Shown here: piece after piece, positions 21,720 to 32,790 of the stretch | Position numbering within the stretch: the first letter of the stretch is position 1 | Layout: every line of letters starts with the position of its first letter | Source of the DNA: Bursaphelenchus xylophilus | Lineage: Eukaryota; Nematoda; Chromadorea; Rhabditida; Aphelenchoididae | Direction of reading: 5' to 3' | DNA length: 64,000 nucleotides | Assembly: GCA_904066235.2 (NCBI GenBank) | Contig: CAJFCV020000001.1 | Location: 10,845,291-10,909,290 of the forward strand | The notes under the pieces: model-generated | What the model saw: only the letters and a program-made list of their open reading frames with translations | Database searches by the model: none | What the model was told of the DNA's origin: nothing | Position numbers and translations under genes: made by a program

Positions 21720-22800
21720 ATGAGTTCCGTTGAGGATTCCGTGATTTCCTTAAAAGTGAAGTGCCAAAAGATTGTTGATGGCAAGAAGGACGTAAGTCAT
21801 TCGTTTTATTATTCAGACTGTTCAAATTTTAGATGGATGAAGCTTACGGACTACTCGAAGGCCTCGAACAAATAGCCATCACTGTGGAGGTTCTCACAGT
21901 AAGATTTTAGTCATCTTGCACTAGACCCTTTTGATGTCAGAAAAATAATTTTTTGTTTAGAAGACTCGGATTGGAATGACCGTAAATGATCTCCGGAAGA
22001 AGACCAAGGACGAGAAGTTGGCGAAACGTGCCAAGGCGCTGATTAAGAAATGGAAAGCGATGATTGACACTGGAGGCGGAGGAAATACCAAGGAGAAAGA
22101 GAGCAAGCCGGCCAATGGAGTGACAAAGAGCGAATCGCCAGCTCCAGTGCAAACACAACCACAGGTCTTCAAGAGAACTGCAGCCGCCAGTAATGATTCG
22201 GTAAGGATTATTAACGATTTTTTTGGGTAATTTCGAAATTTGAGGGATTTTGGTGTTGTACAAGAGAATTATTTTGGATTTTATTGTGTGGTTTTTAATG
22301 TAGTTGCTTTTCAGACCCGTTGCCAATCAATCACAGTGCTGGCGAAGTCGCTGAGAGCCGGCGAACTGCCCGACGGAACGCAGGATCCGGACGAATTGGC
22401 CGAACGAATCGAAGAGGCCATCTTCCAGTTCACCGGCGGCGTCAACGACCGCTACCGATCCAACATCCGGTCGCGGATCTTCAACCTGCGCGACAAGAAG
22501 AACCCGGCCCTCCGCGAAAACGTCCTCACGGGCGCCGTTCGCCCCGAACGCTTCGCCCAAATGACGGCCGAGGAGATGGCGTCGGACGAGATGAAGAAAC
22601 AAAGAGAATCCTTCCACAAAGAAGCCATCAACGAGCATCAAATGGCCGTCCAAGAAGGCACCCCCTCGGACATGTTCCGTTGCGGCAGATGCGGGAAGAA
22701 CAACTGCACCTACAACCAGATGCAGACCCGCTCCGCCGATGAACCGATGACCACGTTCGTGTTTTGTAGAACCTGCGGGAACCGCTGGAAGTTCTGTTAA
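21720..22800 (+). CDS. TCEA: Transcription elongation factor TFIIS, 287 aa
   Basis: Exons 21720-21791, 21833-21898, 21961-22200 and 22315-22800. Domain order is normal: an N-terminal LW/TND domain (LLEGLEQIAITVEVL, LRKKTKDEKLAKRAKALIKKW), a Ser/Pro/Lys-rich linker, the central Pol II-binding domain (NDRYRSNIRSRIFNLRDKKN, RPERFAQMTAEEMASDE), and the C-terminal zinc ribbon. The ribbon has CGRCGKNNC...CRTCGNRWKFC and the invariant RSADEPMTTF hairpin, which reaches into the Pol II active site to trigger transcript cleavage. All key residues are present. TTATTTGCAG lies just before the ATG, suggesting trans-splicing. With ESD 270 bp upstream, the two could form a nematode operon. Confidence 0.95.
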
Positions 22801-23791
22801 AGGTCTCAATTTGATTTCTTTTTGTTGGAATTTTTGGCGAGGAAAGTCATCGGGGATTACTGTAACTTTTTTTGGATACTGTAATTTTTATTGAATATAC
22901 ATCAAGTCGTCTAAACTAGATGAAAGATGGTTAAAAAGTAATTTTGAGCATTAAGATTCGGCAAAAATTGTTATAATTACATCATTTTTGATAGTTTTTC
23001 GCTTTTTTTGGGCTGATGTCTAGTGTAATATAAAAAAGTTGTTAATTTGAAAAAATAGTGATGTCCAGATGATTTTCCTTCCATTTCTTTGCTTTTTTAT
23101 TTCCGTCTTCTACCTTCATTTATTCTCGAATTCTTTGCCATCTTTTTTCTCCTCCTTTATGATCCAAGATTATACATAGACTCCAAATTGTTTCCTTTTT
23201 CCGTCTTCTCTAGACTCCAGACCTCCAATGACTGAGTTGTGTTAGGTAGAATAACAGCCTTTGACCACACTTGGTTCCATTTATTATCTAATAATAAATA
23301 TTCTTTTGAGATTTTTTGAGGAAATTGCGATTTTAAATAATATTCATTGAGGATTTCAATACTTTAATTTGTCAAAGAATTTTGGAAATGGAGCTGTTTT
23401 CAAGTTCAGAGGGTGTAAAATCAATGAGGAACGAAAATTTGCAAGTTTTGAATCAAAACGCCCACGGTCATCATGGATAATATAATATTAAATTTTGCAA
23501 AAATTCTTGTCTAACCAGCTTACCAATAAACTATATTTCCTGTATTTTGATCCCATAGTCGTAGGCCTATCCCTGTTCCACCATGTGCGCCCATTTCTCG
23601 CCTTCAGTATGTTGAAATAGCCCTTTTCGGAGGGAAAAAGGAAAATTTCCAAAGTTTTCTTGCTAGTCTTCGAAACTTCCTTACATTGCCGGCGTTGAAA
23701 GGGGTTGTAAGTGATTCTAGCTTTCTTTTGACAGTCTTATCCAGGATTATTCGCTAATTCAGGCCTGCTTATATTACCTTAGGAGACTTTG
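22801..23791. other. Intergenic, no gene seen
   Basis: AT-rich. It contains recurrent short motifs at 23015-23035 (GATGTCTAGTGTAATATAAA) and 23472-23489 (TCATGGATAATATAA). No coding frame. Confidence 0.5.
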
Positions 23792-24013
23792 ATGAGTACT
23801 GAAGAAGAAAGAGTTGATTCAGAAGCTGAGAAGATGAATACGACCAGCTCAATGGCTTGTCCGGCCTGTGGAAGCCTCAATTTTACATACAGTTTCTCTC
23901 AAGCCGCTCCGGATGCCCCGATGACGACAGTTTTCTTTTGTCGAAATTGTGGGAATATTTGGAAATCCCCGTCTCCCACGCCCTCTTGGCGGTGTATAAA
24001 CGATGAAAAATAA
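23792..24013 (+). CDS. Orphan TFIIS-type zinc ribbon protein, 73 aa
   Basis: A short frame starting at ATG 23792 gives MSTEEERVDSEAEKMNTTSS, then a zinc ribbon (CPACGSLNFTYS...FCRNCGNIW) clearly of TFIIS/Rpb9/Rpc11 type. The catalytic hairpin RSADEPMTTF of true TFIIS is AAPDAPMTTVFF here: the Asp remains but the essential Glu is Ala. There are no N-terminal or central TFIIS domains. It sits 1 kb downstream of the TFIIS gene on the same strand, so it probably arose by partial duplication. It could be a decoy or regulator, a diverged Pol I/III small subunit, or a decaying copy. An acceptor-like TTACCTTAG lies just upstream of the ATG. Confidence 0.6.
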   Translation: MSTEEERVDSEAEKMNTTSSMACPACGSLNFTYSFSQAAPDAPMTTVFFCRNCGNIWKSPSPTPSWRCINDEK

Positions 24014-24441
24014 TTTCAAGATTATTTTACAGTGTATTCTTCAGTATAAAATACAAATTTCTAAAAATTTTCTAAACTTTTTGACGAAAATGAGATTAAC
24101 GAGTGTTTTTGCGGTTCCGCTTTCCTATTTGGGGAGAGAAGTTGCAGAAACGGTTTCCCAGTTCGACTCCGCCACTCCGGAGAGGTCCCGCGATTTCTCA
24201 GCCAATCACCGGAGCCTGAGATACGAGCTCCCGAGGAAAGTAAAATTAAAAAATTACATTCCTGGTCAGGTTCTCCCCCATCCAAGAGCAGTTAGTTTGC
24301 GGTCAAGAACTCAACGAATTCTCTCCAAACTATTATGTCCAGAAGAAGTTTTCCACATCGCTATGGGAATTTAGAATTCACACAGGCTCTACATAATTGC
24401 ATATGATGTCAATATAGCGTTGCGTATTCAACGATCTTGAC

Positions 24442-24514
<73 letters not shown>

Positions 24515-24978
24515 CAAAATGCGGAGAGCGGTCAGACAGAAAAACATTTTTTGGCCATTTCTAGGCCAAAAGCCCCAGTTTAGCGCGGGAAAAAATTATT
24601 TTTTATGGAAACATTACTCTCTTTGGTAGAATTAGGCTTGAAACTTTTCATGTCAAAATTCGAAAAAAGTGTCACATCTTTGCCAACTTTCGACCTACAA
24701 ATCTCGGTTGTTTCCGCAAAGCGCGAGCTGGAAATCTCTCACATGTTTTATGAAAAATTAGTCTAAAGCTAACCCAAGTTTGATTAAAATCCGAGCGTCG
24801 CACTTGATGCACTTCGCATGTGAACTTTCAGTCATCCAAAGACCTCCGTAAACTCCCTTCGATTGACGGAAAAGATGGTCGAAAAATAAAAGAGCAAGTG
24901 ACACATGGTGGCCCTTTTCTTATCATCTTGTGATAAGATTTGACCCCTGAAAATGGGCGAAAAGACATTTTCGTCTGG
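24014..24978. other. Intergenic, old repeat plus microsatellite
   Basis: A (GA)n run at 24445-24510 is followed by sequence (24640-24860) partly resembling 12940-13420. A 123-codon plus-strand frame (24003-24374) has no recognisable content and was not called. Confidence 0.45.
24445..24510. repeat. (AG)33 microsatellite
   Basis: Uninterrupted AG dinucleotide repeat of about 66 bp, followed by CGCGC. Confidence 0.95.
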
Positions 24979-26498
24979 ATGAAAATGCGTTGGACGCCGC
25001 TGTTGTTGCTGCCTTTGCTGGCCGTGGCCGACGAAGAGGTTCGTTGTAGCGATGGGAAGTCGGTTTGTCCCTCCGAAACAACATGTTGTGTGCTGAGCAC
25101 TGGGGGATTTGGTTGTTGTCCCATGCCGGACGCGGTCTGTTGCTCCGACAAATTGCATTGTTGTCCCTCAGGTTGGTGGTTTAGGGAGGTTTTGAGCAAT
25201 TTTTTTCAACAAATTCTCGTAGAGCAAATGTTCATAATGACTTTGTTGACTGGTATTTTCACAAAAAAAGAATTTTAATATCACTGCAGTGGAACTGGGA
25301 CGATTGGGGAAACCGAAAAGTATTATTTTTCTTCCATGCAAGTGTCGAATTAGGATAATCGAGGGTGCTGATTTCGAAAATGAGATTCATATTTTGATCC
25401 TTAACTTTTCTTTAGTAGTACTGTAAAGTAGTAATTTTTTGATTTTTTTCATAATAATCGATTTGGGGGTTTTCGATGGTGCTGCTTTCAAATCAAAAAA
25501 AAATGAAAAAGATTTTCGAAATCAGCAAGGTCGAAACCCCCCAAATCGAGTATTTATGAAAAAAATTCAAAAAATTACTACTTTACAGTACTACTTAAAA
25601 AAAGTAAATATCAAAAAATGAATGTCATTTTCGAAATCATCACCCTCGATTATCTTAATTTGGCACTTGCATCGAATAAAAATAATATTTTTCGGTTTCC
25701 CCAATCGTCTTTTCCCGCAATGGTCCAACTCCGCACTGTGGTCTCTAAAATTTAAATTTTATCATTTCCATAATCACCATGTACAACATCTACTTATAGG
25801 TATGGAATGCGACACCAAAGAGGCTAAGTGCAACTACGGTCCCTTTACCCAGCCGATGCTGAAGAAGCTCCCCGCCAGAGTTGAGGATTCCGGCTGTGAC
25901 GACCCGACTTTCTCCTGCCCCGATGGCACCACTTGTTGTAGCGCGCCCGGCTCGCTCCCCGGCTGTTGCCCGTTGCCGAATGCGGTTTGTTGCTCGGACG
26001 GGCAACATTGCTGTCCCCATAAGACCACGTGTGACATTGCTGAACAGGAATGTTTGACTGTAAGCACGAATATTTTACTGTAAGCAAATTTTCTAGGCAT
26101 TTGATGAAATCCCATGGTTCAAAGGGTTCCAGGCCTTCAAGAATTCGCGAGAGGCCAAGTTGAACCACAGGAAGAGCTTGAAATGCACGGGAGACTCCAA
26201 AAGGTGACAATTTAATACAAATTTTATAAAAAACATGCCATGGATAATATAAATTTTATGTCATCCTTGCTTTTTCAGATGTCTAAACTCTCTCTCCGGC
26301 CATGAATTTTGTTGTCCATTCCACGACGGGGTCTGTTGTGAAGGGAAGAGCAAATGCTGCCCATCCGGTTTCACGTAAGTCATGGATAATATTAGCTCAA
26401 AAAAATACTAATTTTACTATTCCAGATGCTCCAGAGACTCAGAAGACTGTGTAAAAGACCAGAATGGAGTCTTTATCTCTATGAAGATGTATCCATAA
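24979..26498 (+). CDS. pgrn-1: Progranulin-like secreted protein with three granulin modules, 242 aa
   Basis: Exons 24979-25171, 25800-26059, 26097-26203, 26279-26374 and 26426-26498. Residues 1-17 form a signal peptide (MKMRWTPLLLLPLLAVA). Three granulin/epithelin repeats follow, recognised by paired cysteines: CCVLSTGGFGCCPMPDAVCC (module 1), a complete module 2 (TTCCSAPGSLPGCCPLPNAVCC...HCCPHKTTCD), and module 3 (FCCPFHDGVCC...KCCPSGFTC). Progranulins are secreted, enter lysosomes and are cleaved into granulin peptides. Three modules is the size expected for the nematode gene. The symbol is by analogy with C. elegans pgrn-1. Intron 1 contains a 450-bp foldback element. Confidence 0.9.
25287..25738. 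mobile_element. 450-bp foldback element in progranulin intron 1
   Basis: Inverted arms: outer GACGATTGGGGAAACCGAAAA and its reverse complement near 25693-25713, inner GGTGCTGATTTCGAAAA and its counterparts. The ends look like CAGTGG/CACTG. The inner module is shared with the foldbacks at 551-1749 and 53168-54964. No coding content. Confidence 0.7.
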
Positions 26499-26648
26499 TA
26501 ACACAACTCTCGAATTTTGCAATATTTACCTAGGCTCCCATAGATAATATAAAATATTTGCGATTTATTGTGCGTCAGACACATAAAGCTGAGAATTGTG
26601 AAGATTACCAAATAAAGCTATACTAAACGGTTATTATGAGTGAGTATA

Positions 26649-28056
26649 TTAGTGTGGTTGGTGTACGTACCGGCAGTTTTCGCCGTATCGGCAAGTCTGA
26701 TACTTGGCAAAGTCGAAGCAAATCTTGGACTGGTAGAAGTTCTAAAAGCGTAAACAAACTAAATAAAAGCCACTCACATTCAACAATCTCTTGTAGAGTA
26801 TATGATCCACCAAGATCTCATCGCAGATTATGCATTGCCCGATGGGTTTTTGACATGCCCTCCGGCCTCCAAAGTGCTGATTGTCTTCAAGGATAAGTCG
26901 CCTCCATGCATTGTTGATCAACTTCTTTGCGGGAGGACGTGCGTCATTCAACGCAACAATATTTTGGCCATTTCCGTGAGCTTGTGTTACATAATATTGA
27001 GAGTTCTGAATCAGAGAGACAAGTCCCTTTTTATCGTCGGGACCGGGATAACCTGTTGTTTGGAGATGAGAAGAATCTGAGTCGTGAGTCAATGTACAAT
27101 CTGGAGGAGATTTGGAGAGGAATTCTGAGGTAAAAAACTGCGGGGAAGATGGTGTCTGAAAAGGAGATGATTACCATGACTAATATCGCAAATAAAAACA
27201 ACCCTTCGCGTAGCCAAATAGTTTCAGGCCGTTTAACAGGTCAAGTGTTGTCCGGTGTAACCGCCTTTCAACAAATAAACCCCTTCTTACCACTTCTTCC
27301 GAGCTATCCATCGAGCTGCATGATGTCTTATCCTCATTTTCGGTCCAGCAGCTTTTATCCGCCTTTGCTTCGCAGGCAGAACCGTCCTTTTCACTCTAAA
27401 ATAACTGAATACAAATCATAAATCACTTACTGTAGTTTCAACATCCTCTTCCACGCAATTACGGCTAATGTTCTCCTTCTTGATGGATGCGAGAGCGAAA
27501 GGTCGAGAAGAAGAATGCGCTGCTCTTGCATAAGTCATTTTTGACTTTATTGGTACCCTAATGTGACCAGGATAGATTGTGGTATAGGTCTGAGTATCCC
27601 TGCAATGAAAAAATCGTAAAATCCAATAAAACTATATTGTACATGGAAATTACCTAGAATAATAGCCAACAACTAGATAGAACAAAGCCTGGACTAATAA
27701 AAAGTAGACTATGAAGCTACAAGTGAGGATTTCCAACTATGGAAACCCAATTTATCATTCAAACATTCCCGTGCTTCCCACAAAAGAGAAGTTACCTAAA
27801 GTAATATCAATCAAACAAAAACTCACTCAGATCCTGCAGAATCCCATTGAAACTTGAGTTTTCTTGTCACTTCAGACGTAGCAAACCCTGGAGATTGTTC
27901 GGACTCGCAAGATGATGCTGTAGAGCCGTTATCTTTCCCAGTTTTCTTTATCTCGTCAAATACATGTTCGTCTTCAATATCTCGGTGCCAAGTCTTTGAT
28001 TGTGCCCTTGGATTGAGTAAAAACTGCATCAAATCCGCATTTCTGTCCAACTCCAT
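26649..28056 (-). CDS. CCCH zinc-finger protein, 324 aa, putative RNA-binding
   Basis: Exons on the minus strand: 28056-27827, 27599-27431, 27395-27291, 27155-26778 and 26741-26649, all joining in frame. The C-terminal exon encodes KICFDFAKYQTCRYGENCRYVH, a good C-x8-C-x5-C-x3-H finger with the CRYG and CRYVH signatures of TIS11/PIE-1/MEX-type RNA-binding fingers. Just before it is a second Cys/His cluster (CQKPIGQCIICDEILVDH) that may be a degenerate or different zinc site. The rest is low-complexity Ser/Glu/Lys-rich. The nematode germline uses many CCCH proteins; a role in mRNA control is inferred only from the finger. It is divergent from the SOAT gene. Confidence 0.75.
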
Positions 28057-28407
28057 GATTGCAGCGGGAAGAGGAAGGAGTTTGCCAAGTCGAGAAATGC
28101 CGAAACAGATTTACATTTTTTTCGGATATCACATCGTATAACATGATTTCCGCAGCCTGCAGAACAGAAAATGATGTGGACGCAGCTCAAAACTTCCGTA
28201 GGCGTGCTCAGAGTGTTCGTACTGTAAACTTTTGGATATTTAGAAACTGTAGAGACTTATAAGCTTTTTTCCCCTTTTTTTCAACTAAGCAACTTATGTT
28301 TCTCTTATCCATCAGCTTCTGATATTGTACATAAATAATATAAATTTATTGATGATTTTTCCCGAAACCAGTTATAATCGTCTTCGTTGATCCTTTCGGA
28401 TCGTAGT

Positions 28408-28551
28408 TTATGACGAATGAAAGTGATTCGCTGCCAAAACTTGTTCCGTTTTATCCACGATGACCTTGCCTTTCACTGTATAATCAATAACATCCCGTTT
28501 TTTTTCTCCAGCAACAAGTTGTAATCTCCGGCCGTCCACTGTGTCTTAAAC
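28408..28551 (-). CDS. Possible terminal exon of an unidentified minus-strand gene
   Basis: A minus-strand frame with protein-like content (VDGRRLQLVAGEKKRDVID, YTVKGKVIVDKTEQVL) ends in TAA at 28408. An AATAAA signal follows about 60 bp downstream, as for a real 3' end. Alternating beta-strand-like residues recall lipocalin/fatty-acid-binding folds, but I cannot support that. No upstream exon could be linked. It lies between the divergent CCCH and SOAT genes and may be a fragment. Confidence 0.25.
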
Positions 28552-28739
28552 TGTTTACCGGCTGAGGGAATCGGTGTTTCTCCGTAAAAAAGGGAGAGGT
28601 GAGATTGCGGCGAAGAGTTGCGCTCGACGTTTTTTTTTGTCTGACCTTGTTTTTGGGATTGGAGATCCGAAATCCGCTGGAGAGAAGGCATTCCCGAACT
28701 TGATTCTTCTTCCACAAAATCTTTGCGGTTTTCGTAAAA

Positions 28740-31700
28740 ATGGGAGCCGGTTTGGTGGAGCGGCGAGAGGTGCGGCAAACGGCCGAAGCAACGGGTGGAG
28801 ATGAGGTGGAGGGGAAAAAGAAGGTGCTCGGCTTCAAGGAGAAGGTCTTTGTGCCTCGGGAGTCGTTGATCACGTAAGTTGGGGGATTGGAAGAGCTGTT
28901 ATTTTGTTGAGTAGAGGTGAAATTTAATGTAAGCTTTTAACTTTTTTCCAAATTGTGGAAACTTTACAAAATAATTTTTTGGCACAAGATTTATAGTACA
29001 CTGGTACATATTGGGGCCAAATATGACACAGTTTTATTGAAAACAGCAAAAGTTACAGCGATTTTAAAAGTGCATTTATAATTTTGTCGAGCAGTGTATG
29101 ACCAAAGTATTTATAATCTACTCCCTTTCAAGTACCAGTAAATTTATTTGTTATGGAAGGGCTTCGTTGTGCAAAATTTCATTATGGCTTAAAATTTACT
29201 CTACAGAGCTTCGGGATTTCTCGTTACAGACAAGTTTTGTTGTACATGAGTGGCCTTTATCTGAGCTTATACCACTTCTGAGAAATACTAAAATCATCAG
29301 TTAAGCATGAGATACGTAGATCTTTATTCTTGTTGTCGCCGCTGTTTTATCCAACAACTTCTAAGTTTGTAAATGCTAATAAGAAATAATTAGTAATCTA
29401 CAGCGTGTATGACATTAACTTTAAAATCTTTTTATGGAGCTCGGCCCAACGAAACGGTCATTTTTTATGATTTTTTTGATCGATTACAAGAACAGATTGA
29501 TTAATTTTATCGCAAAAACCCCTCACCATGACGTTTTTTTACACCCTTAAAAATAATTTGGTGCTTGTAATGTCTGTTGCTGCAGATTTCACAGCAAAAG
29601 TTAAAATTTGAGATGTAAGAATGACTATGTAAAATTTGCCGTTAAACTTGCCGATTTCTCTTATTTTTACATCCAAACATAAAATTTAAAGCTATTATAT
29701 GTAGGCATAATTAAAACTGTCATTATCTGTTCTAGACAACATTGGGATGGCACTGCCGGCATCTTGTTCAACTTCTTCTCGGCCTGGTTTGTCCTCTGCG
29801 GCTTTGGGACCGCGGTGTTTGACTTGATAAATCATCAAAAGTAAGATTTAGATTTTTAGCCATTTACATCATAATTTGTAATAAAGTAAATTACTAAGCA
29901 AATATTTCCAGTCCTCTCAACCATTTCTGGCTGATCCAATGGAATTTCGACCAGCTTTTGATGACTTTATTCGCCTGGTCTTGCATGTACATCTCCACGA
30001 TTGTATGTGCTTATAATGGGCTCAAATTGTGGGCCTTGATTCCTTCGAAATCCGTGACTTTTTCGAATCAAGCGCCCTTCATTGGGCTGTATTTGTTGTA
30101 CTTGATCTCACTCTTCTATTATCCGTTAGTATTTTTATTCAAATACGAATTAAACTGCGCTTGCTCGTTCATCATCACCTGTGAAAATGTGAGTCATCTT
30201 ATCTGGGGATGATTTTTTGGAATTTTCAAAAAACCTCATTTTTGAAATTTTTTCCAATTTCAAGTCTAAAGCAAGATAACTAAATTTCAGACCCGGTTAT
30301 GCATGAAAGTCCACTCATTTGTCCGCGAGAACCTGGATCGCGTCATCAAACATAAGGTTGACCAGGCACGTAAAGGATTTACCGTCCAAAAATTCGCTGA
30401 TTGCATTGCTCATCGAGAGAATTTGGTGTTCCCAAGCATCGGACAATACGTTTACTTTACTTTTGCGCCAACTTTCATCTACAGAGATGAGTATCCACGG
30501 TGAGAATCATCAAAATTATATTAACCATATTGTTAGTTTAGCTATAATGTTTTTGAAAAATATGTCATCAAGATGTATTTTTTTGAAAAAAGGTTTAAGG
30601 GTTGTGTCGAGAAGAAGTTTACAGCATCTAGTCTCTAAATTCGTACTCAAAATCTTGGTTTTTCCAATAAAAATTCAATTTTAGCACCGATAAAGTGAAT
30701 TGGAAGCGAGTTTTCACGATCTTCGCGCATTGTCTTTTGGTGATTTATGTGGTGAATTTGATGTTCATCAACTTTATCCGTCCTCGATTCATCGAGATCG
30801 ACTACAAGAAGCAGTCGTTTGCCCAGCTTTTCTACCACACCTTCCCTTCAGTCATCCCCGGAGGCGTCTGTTTGATGATGTTGTTCTATGGCCTCTTACA
30901 TTCCTGGCAAAATATGTTCGCCGAGGCGTTGAGATTCGCCGATCGGCAGTTTTACGAGGTAAACTTTTTCTTGAAAAAGTTTGCGGTATTTATTGGACCA
31001 TTGATTACAGTAGTTAGTTTAATATCATGATGTTTATAGAACTGGTGGAACTCAAGAAATATGGCCGAATATTATCGAGATTGGAATCTCACCGTGCATG
31101 ACTGGCTCTACGCCTATGTTTACAGAGATCTGTCAATTGTGAGTTGATTTATGAAGTGTAGAAAAACAAGGGAAACCTATCAGAAATTAAGAAATCGAAC
31201 GGTTTTCCCTATGAAATGTTCCGCAAAAAATTATTATACTTAAGATATTACAGCGAAAAACTATTATAATTGATGACTTTTTTATAAGTTCATATATCTA
31301 CACGCGCAGTGTATTTGTCCTGTCCAGGACTTCCACAGTCCAAAAAGAAAAGGAAAATATGATGCGGTGCCTAGCGGTTTGACCCCAGCCTTGAAGAAAA
31401 ATAATGAATTTTAATTTAGCGGCTTTTTCGAGCTAGCTTTGAAGGCCAAAAATTCCTTTTAGGGTGTCTCAAAAAATCGTTTGACATGAACTTATATTTG
31501 TGATTATATCTTGCCAGAGACTGAAGTCACCCATAATAAAATAATTTGATATGTCGTCAGTTAAATTTTATGACGTCTCTATTCCCTTTTCAGATCACCG
31601 GCAACACCAAAACCGGCCGAAAAGTGGCCCAGATGACAGTCTTCTTCCTGTCGGCCGCCTTCCACGAATATTGGTTTGGCGTCTCCCTCCGCTTGTTCTA

Positions 31701-31935
31701 CCCGATCATGTTCAACCTCTACTTTGTTTGTGGCGGCATTTTCTTTTTGATCTCGCGATTTATTTCCTCAGCCAGTGTGTGGAATCTGATGATGTGGTTC
31801 AATCTGCTGATTGGGACCGGGATGTTTGTCTCATGTTATGCCTCGGAATGGTATGCTCGACAAAGATGCGACCCATACTTTACGAACGCGTTCTTGGACA
31901 CGGTTGTGCCCAGAGTTTGGACATGCGGATTGTAA
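28740..31935 (+). CDS. SOAT: Sterol O-acyltransferase (ACAT/SOAT), MBOAT family, 479 aa
   Basis: Exons 28740-28873, 29736-29840, 29912-30188, 30291-30499, 30685-30958, 31040-31138 and 31594-31935. It transfers fatty acyl groups from CoA to sterols in the ER membrane. SOAT landmarks: [38 protein letters not shown], the YYRDWN version of the FYxDWN motif, TGRKVAQ, and [13 protein letters not shown] with the catalytic His. There are multiple hydrophobic segments. HEY and the YRDEYPR motif favour SOAT over DGAT1; C. elegans mboa-1 is the likely counterpart. The N-terminus is short, and the first exon is less certain than the rest. AATAAA lies at about 31973. Confidence 0.9.
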
Positions 31936-32379
31936 AGATAATGTGAAATTCAGAGAATAGAGCTGTTTACAAAATAAATGATGATAATCGAGCTTGTTTC
32001 TCATATGGCTGTTTATTAATCGAAAATAAGGTCCGGTCTAACACACAGAGCAAAACAAAAACCTTCGATTTGAAATTTTATTGACAAAAATTGGAAAGCG
32101 CTGCTATTACTAAATTAAATTGCTTGAGAAAGGTTACTATTCAATTCTATAAATGTTTTTATCATTCACAAACCTTTCGAATCTTCATTGCAATGTTTTT
32201 GACATTCCTTTGTAATCTCCCGTAAATTTCTGAATATTAGGTTAGCAAAATTTGATAAATTGCACCAAATGTACTTTCGAGGTCTGCGCGTTTTTGGTTT
32301 TTGTTCCGAACTACGTCGGAATATAAAATTTCGAGTTGTGGATAGTTAGTTAGTTGATTCTCCCAAGTGGGATTTGCTA

Positions 32380-32573
32380 CTAGTCCTTCCGGAAAGTCGC
32401 CGGACGGAAATCGGCGACATGCACTGTGAGAAAAAACTCAGGGTGCGAGCGACAGCTCGAAAAAGCTTATTGCACAGTGCAAAAAGCCAAAAATTGCACA
32501 GTGCAAAGTGAACTTTCGATTTCGCAGAGTGCATGTCGCCGATTTCCGTCCGGCGACTTTCCGGAAGGACTAG
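32380..32573. mobile_element. MITE with near-perfect inverted ends and TA flanks
   Basis: Arms CTAGTCCTTCCGGAAAGTCG and its reverse complement extend about 45 bp, through GGCGACATGCACT. TA lies on both sides. The interior has repeated GCACAGTGC palindromes. Confidence 0.75.
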
Positions 32574-32576
32574 TAT

Positions 32577-32790
32577 TAGTTCGTCCGGAAAGTCGTTGTG
32601 ATGACTTCGGCGACATGCACTGTCATGCATTGTGTGAAAACAAAAGAGCTCTTTCAACAGTGCAATTTTTTGCTTTTTGTACCGTGAAAATGGCTTTTTT
32701 GGCTTTCGCTCACGTTTTGACTTTTTTGCACCGTGCAAACGCCAAAATTTATTCCAGCGACTTGCCGATCGACCTGGTAGACAATTAAGT
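32577..32790. mobile_element. Related, more decayed MITE next to it
   Basis: It begins AGTTCGTCCGGAAAGTCG and shares GGCGACATGCACTG with its neighbour and with 39755-40225. The right end is diverged (CGACTTGCCGATCGACCTGG). GCACCGTGCAA palindromes lie inside. Confidence 0.5.

Noticed and set aside
22320..22809. Two long frames overlapping TFIIS exon 4 (140 and 160 codons)
   Set aside because: They are shadows of the GC-rich TFIIS exon; the TFIIS frame has clear conserved domains.
24003..24374. 123-codon plus-strand frame after the orphan zinc ribbon
   Set aside because: It begins inside the preceding gene's 3' end, has no recognisable domain, a competing frame lies on the other strand, and there are no clear splice sites.
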